This document shows positions 34,200 to 43,384 of a stretch of 64,000 nt of DNA, in pieces; position 1 is the stretch's first letter, and every line of letters starts with the position of its first letter. Source of the stretch: Fusobacterium varium (GTDB lineage: Bacteria; Fusobacteriota; Fusobacteriia; Fusobacteriales; Fusobacteriaceae). The translations under genes were made by a program, and so were the position numbers. The DNA lies in contig JADYUE010000003.1 of NCBI GenBank assembly GCA_021531615.1, positions 1-64,000 on the forward strand, written 5' to 3'. A model generated the notes under the pieces. The model did no database searches. It was not told where the DNA came from and saw nothing but the letters and a program-made list of their open reading frames with translations.

Positions 34200-35609
34200 G
34201 TGATAATCAACTCAGATTTTGAGATAAATGAGAGAAGTGTTGAAGAGTTTGCTAGGGTAATGGTACCAGAGGCATTGGAAAAAACATTGAATCTATCTTT
34301 ATTAAAAGATGATAAAAATATAGAGATAAAAATGGAGATAGATAATAAAGTAGAAAGTTTCTCTTATATAAATTGTGAAGATAAGATAGAAGAGCAAAAA
34401 CAGACAATGACAAAAATTCTATTATTAAAATTCTATAATAAAAATTACTCTTGGGGTGGCTTAATGGGAGTGAGACCTACAAAGGTTTTAAGAAGATTAT
34501 TAGCCACAGGGTCTACATATGAAAAGGCTGAAAATATGTTGAGAGATTTTTATTTGGTAACAGATGAAAAGATAAAACTTTTAGTAGATACAGTTAAAAA
34601 AGAGAATAAATTTCTAAATAGAGAGCATATAAATCTATATATAGGGATACCTTTCTGCCCTAGTAAATGCAAATATTGTTCTTTTGCATCTTATGAGATA
34701 ACAAGTGGAGTGGGAAGATATTACAATGGTTTTGTAGATACTCTTTTAGAAGAGATAGAGATTACTGGAAAATACTTGAAAGAGAAAAGCTTAAAGATAG
34801 AGTCTCTATATATGGGTGGGGGAACTCCTACAACTCTTAGTGAAAAAGATTTAGAAAGAGTGTTAATTCAAATAAATAGACATTTAGATATGACTAATAT
34901 TAAAGAGTTTACTTTAGAGGCTGGAAGAGAGGACTCACTTACTGAGAAAAAGTTTTATTTAGCTAAAGAGTATGGAGTGGATAGAATAAGTCTGAATCCA
35001 CAAACTTTTAATGAAGAAACTTTAGCAAAGGTAAATAGAAGATTCAATAGAGAAAACTTTGACAAGTTTTTTAAATTAGGAAAAGAACTTGGTTTTATAA
35101 TCAATATGGATTTGATAATTGGATTGCCTGATGAAAGTACAGAGGATATTTTATATACTTTAGATGAAGTAGAAAAATATGATATAGATAATCTAACTGT
35201 TCATTCACTAGCATTTAAAAGAGCCTCAAATCTTTTTAAAGAGGATAAAAGTAGAAAAGAGATTGATAGAGAGGTAATTGAAAATAGAATAAAAGATTTA
35301 GTTGCATCTAAAGAGATGTTCCCATACTATATGTACAGACAAAAAAATATTATGGAATGGGGCGAGAATGTTGGTTACTCTAAAGAGGGAAAAGAATCTA
35401 TTTTTAATATAGAGATGATAGAGGAAAATCAATCAACTATGGGACTAGGTGGAGGAGCTATAACAAAAATAGTCTTAGAAGAGGGAGATGGAAAAGACTA
35501 TATTGAAAGAATAGTAAACCCTAAAGACCCTGCTCTATATATAAGAGAGATGAAAGAGAGAATGGAAAGTAAGTGTAAATTGTTTGATAGGCTAGGAGAG
35601 GTAAAATGA
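34200..35609 (+). CDS. hemZ: Radical SAM coproporphyrinogen dehydrogenase-like protein HemZ
   Basis: A 469-residue HemN-like radical SAM enzyme. The cluster motif is IPFCPSKCKYCSF (CxxxCxxC) near residue 150, followed by LYMGGGTPTTLSE and the HemN-type DRISLNPQTFN, NMDLIIGLPDES. The N-terminal 140-residue extension and MYRQKNIMEW region match the HemZ subgroup. The start is GTG 34200 behind AAGGAG. True coproporphyrinogen oxidase activity in this subgroup is not certain; anaerobic tetrapyrrole chemistry or heme handling is likely. First gene of a long plus-strand run. Confidence 0.85.
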   Translation: MIINSDFEINERSVEEFARVMVPEALEKTLNLSLLKDDKNIEIKMEIDNKVESFSYINCEDKIEEQKQTMTKILLLKFYNKNYSWGGLMGVRPTKVLRRLLATGSTYEKAENMLRDFYLVTDEKIKLLVDTVKKENKFLNREHINLYIGIPFCPSKCKYCSFASYEITSGVGRYYNGFVDTLLEEIEITGKYLKEKSLKIESLYMGGGTPTTLSEKDLERVLIQINRHLDMTNIKEFTLEAGREDSLTEKKFYLAKEYGVDRISLNPQTFNEETLAKVNRRFNRENFDKFFKLGKELGFIINMDLIIGLPDESTEDILYTLDEVEKYDIDNLTVHSLAFKRASNLFKEDKSRKEIDREVIENRIKDLVASKEMFPYYMYRQKNIMEWGENVGYSKEGKESIFNIEMIEENQSTMGLGGGAITKIVLEEGDGKDYIERIVNPKDPALYIREMKERMESKCKLFDRLGEVK

Positions 35610-36127
35610 AAAATTGGATACTGATTTTTGTAGTTATGCTTACACTTGGTTTATTTACAGAGTATAGTTTTACAGAGGAAAAACCTAAGTTTAAAGTTAT
35701 TATGAGTGAAAATATGCTTGAGAAAAAAGATTTTAGATTGGACATAAATCTTGCAACAAAAGAGGAGATGAACAATAGTAAAATTGGAAAGAGCTACATT
35801 AGTAAGATAATTGATTATAGAGAAAAAACAGGTGGTTTTTTAAAGATTGATGAATTAAAGAGAATAAAAGGGATTGGAAATGCAACTTTTGAAAAGCTAT
35901 CTAAGAAATTTAAGATAGAATCACCAATTAACAAGAAACCTCTGTATATTAATGATGCTAATGAGGAACTTTTAAAATACTATGGTTTTGATAAAAAAGA
36001 GATAAAGAAATTAAAAGATTATTTAGATAAAAATAGAAGAATAGATAATAATATCCAGCTGATGGAGCTGTTATCTAAAAAAAGATATGAAAAATATAAA
36101 GAAATAATAAAATATGATAAATTTTAG
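35606..36127 (+). CDS. Helix-hairpin-helix protein, ComEA-like
   Basis: A 173-residue protein with a signal peptide or anchor (WILIFVVMLTLGLFTEYS). A ComEA-type double HhH follows (LDINLATKEEMNNSKIGKSY, GGFLKIDELKRIKGIGNATF) near residues 45-105, then a weaker second helical segment. ComEA-like domains bind DNA outside the membrane during uptake, but a general DNA or peptide binding role cannot be excluded. Its ATG overlaps the hemZ stop (ATGA), so the two are translationally coupled. Confidence 0.75.
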   Translation: MKNWILIFVVMLTLGLFTEYSFTEEKPKFKVIMSENMLEKKDFRLDINLATKEEMNNSKIGKSYISKIIDYREKTGGFLKIDELKRIKGIGNATFEKLSKKFKIESPINKKPLYINDANEELLKYYGFDKKEIKKLKDYLDKNRRIDNNIQLMELLSKKRYEKYKEIIKYDKF

Positions 36128-36138
36128 AGGTGGTAATA

Positions 36139-37032
36139 ATGAGTAGAATAATAAGAGGAGTTAGTAAAAACGCAAGATTCTTTTTGGTAGATACAACAGA
36201 TATAGTTCAAGAGGCTTTAAATATTCATAAGTGCAGTCCTACAGCTATAGATGCTTTTGGAAGATTATTGACAGCTGGAGTTATAATGGGAAGTACTTTA
36301 AAGGGAAAAGATGTTTTAACTTTAAGAACAGATACAGATGGACTTTTAAATAATATGGTAGTTACAGCAACAGCAGATGGTGGAGTAAAAGGATATCTTT
36401 CTAATCCTTCAGTAGATGTACCACTAAGAGATGATGGAAAATCAAATGTAGGGGCATTAGTTGGAAGAGGAACAATGAAAATAATAAAAGACATGGGATT
36501 AAAAGAGCCTTATGTAGGAATTTCAACAGTTGATACTGGAGAGATTGCACAAGATTTAGCATATTATTTTTATAATTCAGAACAAACACCTACTGTAATT
36601 GCTTTAGGAGTAAAATTAAAAGATGCAAATACAGTGGCTTGCGCTGGTGGATATATGTTACAACTTTTACCAGATGCAGAAGATGAGTTTATAACAGCTC
36701 TTGAAAATAAAATTCAAGCTATAAGACCTATGACAGAGCTTATGATGGGTGGAATGGACTTAGAAAGAATTTTAAAACTTCTATATGAAGATATGAATAG
36801 TGAAGATAACGAAAAATTAGTAGAAAGCTATGAAATCTTAGAGGAAAAAGAAGTTAGCTATAAATGTGATTGTAATAAAGATAAATTCTATAAAGGATTA
36901 ATTACTTTAGGAAAAGAGGAATTAAATAAAATTTTTGCAGAAGAGGAAAAAATAGAGGCTGAGTGTCATTTCTGTGGAAAGAGATATGAATTTAAAAAAG
37001 AGGATTTCAAAGATATTTTAGAGGTGAAATAA
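36139..37032 (+). CDS. hslO: Hsp33 redox-regulated chaperone
   Basis: Holding chaperone switched on by oxidation. The N-terminal substrate domain runs from RIIRGVSKNARFFLVDT. The C-terminal redox switch has the four zinc cysteines as CDC near residue 245 and CHFC near 277. I choose ATG 36139 with AGAGGTGG before it, instead of the GTG three codons upstream. In an anaerobe this would protect proteins during oxygen or hypochlorite stress. It follows the HhH gene after 11 bases. Confidence 0.95.
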   Translation: MSRIIRGVSKNARFFLVDTTDIVQEALNIHKCSPTAIDAFGRLLTAGVIMGSTLKGKDVLTLRTDTDGLLNNMVVTATADGGVKGYLSNPSVDVPLRDDGKSNVGALVGRGTMKIIKDMGLKEPYVGISTVDTGEIAQDLAYYFYNSEQTPTVIALGVKLKDANTVACAGGYMLQLLPDAEDEFITALENKIQAIRPMTELMMGGMDLERILKLLYEDMNSEDNEKLVESYEILEEKEVSYKCDCNKDKFYKGLITLGKEELNKIFAEEEKIEAECHFCGKRYEFKKEDFKDILEVK

Positions 37033-37035
37033 AAG

Positions 37036-37794
37036 ATGAAATTAATAGATTCTCATGCTCATTTAGATAATGAACAATTTAATGAGGACAGAGAAGAGGT
37101 ACTAAATAGAATAAAAGAGAATTTAGATTTTGCTGTAAATATAGGGTATAACCTAGCTAGTAGCAAAAAAAGTGTTGAGTTTGCTAAGAATTATGATTTT
37201 ATATATGCAGTAGTTGGAGTACACCCTGATGATATAGGGGAGTACTCTGATGAAGTAGAGAGAGAATTAGAAAAAATAGCTCAAGAGGATAAAGTTTTAG
37301 CTATTGGAGAGATAGGACTTGATTATCATTGGATGACTTTTCCTAAAGAGCAACAGCAAGAAGTTTTTAGAAAGCAGATGAAACTTGCTCAAAGAGTTGG
37401 TAAGCCTGTGGCAATTCACTCAAGAGAGGCTATGGAAGATACATTGAAAATCTTAAAAGAGTTTCCTGATGTAAAGGGGATTTTTCATTGCTACCCTGGA
37501 TCATTAGAGACAGCTAAAGAGGTAATAGATAATTATTATTTAGGAATAGGTGGAGTCTTAACTTTTAAAAATGCTAAAAAATTAGTTGAAGTTGTAGAAA
37601 ATATTCCTCTTGATAAACTAATAATAGAAACTGATTGTCCATATATGGCTCCTACTCCATATAGAGGAAAGAGAAATGAGCCAATATATGTTGAGTATGT
37701 TGCTAGAAAAATAGCTGAAATTAAAGGAATTAGTTATGAAGAGGTTGTAGAGGTAACTAATAAAAATACAAGAAAAGCTTATGGAATGGAATAG
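37036..37794 (+). CDS. tatD: TatD-family metal-dependent deoxyribonuclease
   Basis: A 252-residue TIM-barrel hydrolase with the TatD motifs: metal site DSHAHLD at residue 4, GVHPDDIGEY near 68, EIGLDYHW near 90, HSREAMEDTL near 127, FHCYPGS near 152, and ETDCPYMAPTPYRGKRNEP near 202. It degrades DNA 3' ends and may act in repair or turnover. It starts three bases after the hslO stop, inside the same operon. Confidence 0.93.
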   Translation: MKLIDSHAHLDNEQFNEDREEVLNRIKENLDFAVNIGYNLASSKKSVEFAKNYDFIYAVVGVHPDDIGEYSDEVERELEKIAQEDKVLAIGEIGLDYHWMTFPKEQQQEVFRKQMKLAQRVGKPVAIHSREAMEDTLKILKEFPDVKGIFHCYPGSLETAKEVIDNYYLGIGGVLTFKNAKKLVEVVENIPLDKLIIETDCPYMAPTPYRGKRNEPIYVEYVARKIAEIKGISYEEVVEVTNKNTRKAYGME

Positions 37795-37803
37795 GAGAAA
37801 AAT

Positions 37804-38625
37804 ATGAAAATTTGTCCTGTATGTAAGGAAAAATTAGCAAGAGAGAATAAAACATATAAGTGTATAAATAATCACTGTTTTGATATGGCTAAACAAGGGT
37901 ATCTAAATCTTTTGCTTTCAAATCAAAAACATAGTAAGACACCTGGTGATGATAAAGAGATGGTGTTGAGTAGAAAGAGATTTTTAGAGAAAGATTACTA
38001 TAAGATTATCTCTGACAGTGTTAATAATATAGTTTTTAAGTTGAGAAATTCAAATAGTTTAGAGATATTGGACATAGGTTGTGGAGAGGGATACTACACA
38101 GGTAGATTAAAAAAATTTCTTGATGAAAATGGTGTTGAAAGCAATATTACAGGTATAGATATATCTAAAGAAGCTATTATCTGTGGAGCAAAAACATATA
38201 AAAATATTGATTGGGTAGTGGCAAGTGCAACAAATATTCCTTTAGAAGATGAATCACTAGACTATATAATATGTATGTTTGCAAAAATAATACCTGAAGA
38301 GAAGATGAGAACTTTAAAGAAAGGTGGAAAACTTATTATTGTATCAACTGGAGAAAAACATCTGATTGAGCTTAAAGAAGTTGTATATGATAAAGTAAGA
38401 ACTGAATTTTATTCACCAATAGAGGATCTAAAAATATTTAAACATCTTGAAACTGTAAATTGTACTGGAAAATCTTTTATAAAAGAGAATGAAAGCATAA
38501 AAAACCTTTTTGATATGACTCCGTATAAGTGGAGAAGTCCAAAAGAGGGAGTAGATAGATTGTTTAGTTTAGATAACTTAGAGATAACAATAGATGTAAA
38601 TATTGATATTTTTCAAAAGGATTAA
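37804..38625 (+). CDS. rlmA: 23S rRNA (guanine-N1)-methyltransferase, RlmA family
   Basis: A 273-residue SAM-dependent enzyme. The N-terminal zinc finger (CPVC at residue 4, then CINNHCFDMAKQGYLNLL) is diagnostic of the RlmA group. The Rossmann domain shows LDIGCGEGYYTG near 90. The family methylates G745 or G748 in helix 35 of 23S rRNA next to the exit tunnel; the type II members affect tylosin resistance. Which position is used here cannot be told. Nine bases separate it from tatD. Confidence 0.88.
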   Translation: MKICPVCKEKLARENKTYKCINNHCFDMAKQGYLNLLLSNQKHSKTPGDDKEMVLSRKRFLEKDYYKIISDSVNNIVFKLRNSNSLEILDIGCGEGYYTGRLKKFLDENGVESNITGIDISKEAIICGAKTYKNIDWVVASATNIPLEDESLDYIICMFAKIIPEEKMRTLKKGGKLIIVSTGEKHLIELKEVVYDKVRTEFYSPIEDLKIFKHLETVNCTGKSFIKENESIKNLFDMTPYKWRSPKEGVDRLFSLDNLEITIDVNIDIFQKD

Positions 38626-38628
38626 ATT

Positions 38629-38994
38629 ATGATATTGGGAATAGGAAATGATATTGTCGAGATATCAAGAATAGCAAAAGCTATATCAAATGAGAAATTT
38701 TTAAAACGTGTTTATACAGAAAAAGAGATTGAGATTATAAGTAAAAAGGGGAACTCTGAAGCTAGCTATGCTGGGAGATTTTCAGCTAAAGAGGCTATAT
38801 CAAAAGCTTTAGGGACAGGGGTCAGGAATTTTAATTTAACAGATATTGAGATACTAAATGATGAACTAGGAAAACCTTTTGTTGTTTTTAAAAATAATCT
38901 TTTAGAGATAATGAAAGGGAAAAAAATTGAAATTTCTATTTCACATTCTAGAGAATATGCTACTGCAATAGCAATATTAATAGAGAAGGAGTGA
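38629..38994 (+). CDS. acpS: Holo-[acyl-carrier-protein] synthase
   Basis: A 121-residue enzyme that transfers 4'-phosphopantetheine from CoA to acyl carrier protein for fatty acid synthesis. Motifs are IGNDIVEISRI near residue 5 (metal Asp) and FSAKEAISKALGTG near residue 54 (Glu and Lys). It has the normal length for a trimeric AcpS. It starts three bases after rlmA and is followed six bases later by the NuoE-like gene, so it is inside the operon. Confidence 0.95.
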   Translation: MILGIGNDIVEISRIAKAISNEKFLKRVYTEKEIEIISKKGNSEASYAGRFSAKEAISKALGTGVRNFNLTDIEILNDELGKPFVVFKNNLLEIMKGKKIEISISHSREYATAIAILIEKE

Positions 38995-39000
38995 TAAAAT

Positions 39001-39462
39001 ATGGTGACAAAAGAATTTTATAATGAACTTGAAGAGTATATAAATAGTTTAAAAGATAAAAAAGATGATGTTAAAATTTTAAACTTTGTAATAGAAAAAT
39101 TAGATAGTATTCCTATGGAAGTTCAAAAATTTATAGCAGAAAAAACAGGACTTATGGAAATTTCTATTGAAAATACAATTAATTTTTATCCTAAATTTAG
39201 AAATAAAGTGGCAGGAAAAAAAGTTAAAGAGGTTGCTATCTGTGTAGGAATGACTTGTGGAAGTTGGGGTAAGGGATATTATGATGAACTTGCTAAAATT
39301 CTTGAAATAGATGAAAAGGGAATTTCAAAGGATGGGAAAATCCAACTTACTACAAAAAGATGTTTTGGAAGATGTGCAAAAGGTCCAAATATGTCAATAG
39401 ATGGAACTATATATAGTATGGTAACTATGGACGAGATAAAAAGAAGATTAAATTTAAAATAG
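39001..39462 (+). CDS. NuoE-like [2Fe-2S] thioredoxin-fold protein, without NuoF nearby
   Basis: A 153-residue protein with the complex I 24 kDa / NuoE fold: an N-terminal helical part (EKLDSIPMEVQKFIAEKTGL) and a ferredoxin domain with C-x4-C (ICVGMTC near residue 82) and C-x3-C (RCFGRC near 124), all four ligands present. Such proteins normally work beside a NuoF-type flavoprotein in NADH dehydrogenases or electron-bifurcating hydrogenases. No such partner is encoded here; it sits between acpS and prfB. It may serve a complex encoded elsewhere or a separate role. Confidence 0.85.
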   Translation: MVTKEFYNELEEYINSLKDKKDDVKILNFVIEKLDSIPMEVQKFIAEKTGLMEISIENTINFYPKFRNKVAGKKVKEVAICVGMTCGSWGKGYYDELAKILEIDEKGISKDGKIQLTTKRCFGRCAKGPNMSIDGTIYSMVTMDEIKRRLNLK

Positions 39463-39480
39463 GTATTGGGAGGAACTAAC

Positions 39481-40582
39481 TTGGATATATTAGATATAAA
39501 AAGAGAGTTTGCAGAGTATAAACAAACAATAAATGATATTAGGGGGTCTCTTTGACTTAGAAAAGAGAGAGGTTAAGATAGCAGAATTAGAAAAGCAAAC
39601 TATGGAAGAGAGCTTTTGGAATGATAAAAGAAAAAGTTCAGCTGTGATAAAAGAGATGAACGGAGAAAAAGAGATAGTTGCAGAGTATAAAAAACTTGAA
39701 GCTGAAGTTGGAGAAGAGGAAGTTTTAATAGATTTTGTTGAGATGGGAGAGGAAGAGTTTCAAGAGGAGTTAGAGGAGAAACATAAGATTCTTGGAAAGG
39801 ATTTAGATCATTTTGACACAAGACTTCTTTTAGATGGAGACTATGACTCTAATAATGCTATTGTGACAATACACTCAGGAGCAGGGGGAACAGAAGCTTG
39901 TGACTGGGCAGATATGTTATATAGAATGTATTCAAGATGGTGTAATGATAAAAAATATAAGATAAGTGAGATGGACTTTATGCCTGGGGATAGTGTAGGG
40001 ATAAAATCAATTACTTTCTTAGTTGAAGGAAATAATGCTTATGGATATTTAAAAAGTGAAAAGGGGATTCATAGATTAGTAAGAATCTCTCCTTTTGATG
40101 CTAACAAGAAAAGACATACATCTTTTGCCTCTGTGGAAGTGGTGCCAGAGGTTGATGAGAGTGTTGAGGTTAATATAAAACCTGAAGATTTGAGAATTGA
40201 TACATATAGAGCTAGTGGAGCTGGGGGACAACATGTTAATATGACAGACTCAGCTGTTAGAATAACTCACTTACCAACTGGAATTGTTGTAACTTGTCAA
40301 AGAGAGAGATCTCAATTGAGCAACAGAGAAACAGCAATGAAGATGTTACAATCAAAGCTTTTAGAGGTTGAATTAAAGAAAAAAGAGGAAGAGATGAAGA
40401 AAATTCAAGGAGAGCAAAGTGAGATTGGTTGGGGTAACCAAATAAGATCATATGTTTTCCAACCTTATACTTTAGTGAAAGATCATAGAACATCTGCTGA
40501 ATCTGGAAATATAAAAGCTGTTATGGATGGAGATATAGATATCTTTATAAATGGATATTTAAGATGGAATAAAGCTAAATAA
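39481..40582 (+). CDS. prfB: Peptide chain release factor 2, programmed +1 frameshift
   Basis: Releases peptides at UGA and UAA. Translation starts at TTG 39481 behind GGGAGG. After 24 codons it meets an in-frame TGA (39553-39555) in the classic context AGGGGGTCTCTTTGAC: a Shine-Dalgarno-like AGGGGG, CTT slip codon, and UGA. A +1 shift continues at GAC 39554 to give 366 residues, the normal RF2 length. Codon-recognition motif SPF is in [10 protein letters not shown] and the catalytic GGQ in [10 protein letters not shown]. The frameshift autoregulates RF2. Its stop codon lies at the edge of repeat R3. Confidence 0.96.
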
Positions 40583-40882
40583 TTAAAGTGAAATAAATTA
40601 TTCCTAACATCAAGTTGACGTAATTTGGAAGTGAATATTAGAAGCCCTCAGTGAAATGAAGTTAAGAAAATGCAACGTGTTTGAGCGAAGTTTACGAAGC
40701 GAGTTTTGCATTTTCAACGGAATGAGCTATCGGGATTCTTTATTCACTGACATGGAGACAACTTGATGTTAAAAAAGAAATTTAGTTAACTGAACTTGAC
40801 TAATAATCGTTAATGCAAAGGGACTTTGTCAAAACATGGCGATATACAAAAAAATGACCTTAGTTTAGTTATATTATAGTTT
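40577..40882 (+). repeat. Dispersed structured repeat, copy R3 (subfamily A)
   Basis: About 306 bases filling most of the gap between prfB and gltX. The left edge AAATAATTAAAG resembles the TAATAATTAAAA of R1 and R2 and includes the prfB stop. The long hairpin runs 40605-40771: TAACATCAAGTTG/CAACTTGATGTTA, GTGAATA/TATTCAC, CCCTCA/TGAG-GGG side pairs and GAAAATGCAA/TTGCATTTTC, with ACGTGTTTGAGCG at the tip. The right arm ends ATATTATAGTTT at 40882. No coding potential. Confidence 0.9.
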
Positions 40883-40959
40883 ATTCAAATAGTATATAGA
40901 AAAAATAATAAAACTATGTTAAAATATATGGTAAATTAAAAAACAAAAGGGGTGAAACA

Positions 40960-42474
40960 ATGGAAAAGAGAGTAAGAACAAGAATAGCGCCATCACCTAC
41001 TGGAGACCCACACGTAGGAACAGCCTATATTGCACTTTTCAACTTAGCTTTTGCAAAGGTAAATAATGGAGATTTCATATTAAGAATAGAGGATACTGAC
41101 CAGAACAGATATACAGCAGGATCAGAGCAAATGATTTTTGATGCATTACACTGGCTTGATCTTAGCTATGCAGAAGGTCCAGATGTTGGTGGAGAGTATG
41201 GACCATACAGACAATCTGAAAGATTTGAAATCTATGGAGATTATGCAAGACAATTAGTAGAAAAAGGTGGAGCATACTACTGCTTCTGTATTCAAGACAG
41301 ACTTGAAAAATTAAGAGAAAGACAAAAAGCTATGGGAAAAGCTCCTGGATATGATGGACATTGTAGATCTCTTACTAAAGAAGAAATTCAAGCTAAATTA
41401 GATGCTGGAGAACCTTATGTAATCAGATTAAAAATGCCTTATGAAGGGGAAACAGTTATAAAAGATAGATTAAGAGGAGATATCGTATTTGAAAATAATA
41501 AAATAGATGACCAAGTTTTATTAAAAGCAGATGGATTCCCTACTTATCACCTAGCAAACGTTGTAGATGACCATTTAATGGGAATTACTCATGTAATAAG
41601 AGCTGAAGAATGGATAGCTTCAACTCCTAAACATATTCAATTATATAAAGCATTTGGTTGGGATGCACCTGAATTTATTCACATGCCTCTACTTAGAAAT
41701 GCAGATAGAACAAAAATATCAAAAAGAAAAAATCCTGTATCATTAAACTGGTATAGAGATGAAGGATATCTAAAAGAAGGAATTGTAAACTTCTTAGGAT
41801 TAATGGGATACTCTTTTGGAGAAAACAAAGAGATATTCACATTACAAGAGTTTGTTGAAAACTTCAACATTGATAAAGTTTCACTTGGAGGACCAGTATT
41901 TGACCTTGTAAAACTTGGATGGGTAAACAACCACCACATGAGATTAAAAGATCTTGATGAACTTACAAAATTAACTGTTCCTTTCTTCCAAAAACAAGGA
42001 TATGTTGGAGAAAATGTAAGTGAAAAAGAATATGAAGCTATTAAGAAAATGGTAGCAATTTTAAGAGAATCAGCACAAACAATGAAACAAATAGCTGTTG
42101 AAGCAGCTTGTTACTATCAAGATGAATTTGAACTTCCAGTTGTTACTGAAGAAATGAACAAGAAAGAGAGAAAAAGTGTTGAAAAATTAAATGCTTCTAT
42201 TGAAGATCCAGTTGGAAAAGAAGCTATAAAACTATTTATCTCTAAACTTGAAAAATGGGAAAAAGAAGAGTTCACAGTTGATGAAGCTAAAGATCTTCTT
42301 CATTCAGTAATGGATGAAATGGGAGAAGGACCAGCAAAAGTATTTATGCCTTTAAGAGCTGTAATCACAGGACAAGCTAGAGGGGCAGATCTATTCAATG
42401 TACTTTATATCATAGGAAAAACAAGAACATTAAATAGAATTAAAACTATGGTTACTAAATACAACGTGTTATAA
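40960..42474 (+). CDS. gltX: Glutamyl-tRNA synthetase
   Basis: Charges tRNA-Glu (and possibly tRNA-Gln, which would then need amidation). A 504-residue class I synthetase: HIGH-type motif SPTGDPHVGTAY near residue 11, LRIEDTDQNR near 42, and KISKRKN (KMSKS equivalent) near 252. GGGGTG lies before the ATG. It is closed by a strong terminator. The upstream gap is taken up by repeat R3. Confidence 0.97.
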   Translation: MEKRVRTRIAPSPTGDPHVGTAYIALFNLAFAKVNNGDFILRIEDTDQNRYTAGSEQMIFDALHWLDLSYAEGPDVGGEYGPYRQSERFEIYGDYARQLVEKGGAYYCFCIQDRLEKLRERQKAMGKAPGYDGHCRSLTKEEIQAKLDAGEPYVIRLKMPYEGETVIKDRLRGDIVFENNKIDDQVLLKADGFPTYHLANVVDDHLMGITHVIRAEEWIASTPKHIQLYKAFGWDAPEFIHMPLLRNADRTKISKRKNPVSLNWYRDEGYLKEGIVNFLGLMGYSFGENKEIFTLQEFVENFNIDKVSLGGPVFDLVKLGWVNNHHMRLKDLDELTKLTVPFFQKQGYVGENVSEKEYEAIKKMVAILRESAQTMKQIAVEAACYYQDEFELPVVTEEMNKKERKSVEKLNASIEDPVGKEAIKLFISKLEKWEKEEFTVDEAKDLLHSVMDEMGEGPAKVFMPLRAVITGQARGADLFNVLYIIGKTRTLNRIKTMVTKYNVL

Positions 42475-42483
42475 TAATTTTTA

Positions 42484-42517
42484 AATGTCAAAGGGAATTT
42501 TCTCTTTGGCATTTTTT
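42484..42517 (+). terminator. gltX terminator
   Basis: AATGTCAAAG pairs with CTTTGGCATT, followed by T7. Confidence 0.88.
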
Positions 42518-42607
42518 TATTAATTAGTTATTAAGAAAAACATAATAAAATCAATATAATCTATTTTATATCCTAAAGTAAACAAAAAAATTGAACAAAG
42601 AAAAAAA

Positions 42608-42636
42608 TTGACTTAATAAACGAATAAGTATATATT
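42608..42636 (+). promoter_or_regulatory. Promoter of the DUF969-DUF979-pcp operon
   Basis: TTGACT (42608-42613), 17 bases, TATATT (42631-42636). About 65 bases of leader precede the first start. Confidence 0.65.
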
Positions 42637-42707
42637 ATATACTAAAGATAAAATTACTATTTTTATATTAATAAAGTAGTATAAAATTAAGACAAGGAGG
42701 GAAAAAT

Positions 42708-43370
42708 ATGATTATAAAATTAATAGGAGTACTAATTATTGTAATCGGATTTATGTTAAAACTTGATACTATAGCAGTTGTTTTAGTAGCAGGATTAGCT
42801 ACTGGACTTGTGGCTGGTATGGGATTTGTTGAGATTTTAGAAGTTTTAGGGGGAGCATTTGTTTCAACTAGATATATGACACTTTTACTTTTAACTTTAG
42901 CTCTTGTAGGAATACTTGAAAGAAATGGATTAAGAGAGAGAGCAGAGATGTGTATTTCAAAACTTAAAGGTGCAACTTGTGGAAAAGTATTAAGTATCTA
43001 TGTTGTAATTAGAACAATAGCAGCTATCTTATCTTTAAGAATAGGAGGACATGTTCAATTTATTAGACCACTAGTTTATCCAATGGCTAAAGGAGCAGCA
43101 GAAAAAGAAGGAAAACTTAGTGTAGAATTAGATGAAGAGCTAAAAGGACATGTTAATGCAGTAGAAAACTATGGAAACTTCTATGGACAAAATGGATTTA
43201 TAGCAGGGGCAGGAGTATTATTAATAGTAGGAACTTTAAAAGAATTAGGAATCTCAAATATAGAGGCTTACTCTGTAGCTAAATCTAGCTTAATAATGGC
43301 AGTTCTATCAGTAATAATTTCTATTATTAGAAACTATATGTTTGATATGAAGATAAAAAGAAGTAAGTAG
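42708..43370 (+). CDS. DUF969-family membrane protein
   Basis: A 220-residue, highly hydrophobic protein with several membrane helices (IGVLIIVIGFMLKL, VVLVAGLATGLVAGMGFVEI, MTLLLLTLALVGIL). It has a conserved-looking polar segment with LRIGGHVQFIRPLVYPMAKG near residue 105 and NYGNFYGQNGFIAGAG near 150. Belongs to the DUF969 family, which is known to be encoded with DUF979 and pyrrolidone carboxyl peptidase. The pair probably forms a two-part permease. AGGAGG lies before the start, and DUF979 follows after 14 bases. Confidence 0.82.
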   Translation: MIIKLIGVLIIVIGFMLKLDTIAVVLVAGLATGLVAGMGFVEILEVLGGAFVSTRYMTLLLLTLALVGILERNGLRERAEMCISKLKGATCGKVLSIYVVIRTIAAILSLRIGGHVQFIRPLVYPMAKGAAEKEGKLSVELDEELKGHVNAVENYGNFYGQNGFIAGAGVLLIVGTLKELGISNIEAYSVAKSSLIMAVLSVIISIIRNYMFDMKIKRSK

Positions 43371-43384
43371 GATGGTGAATAATA

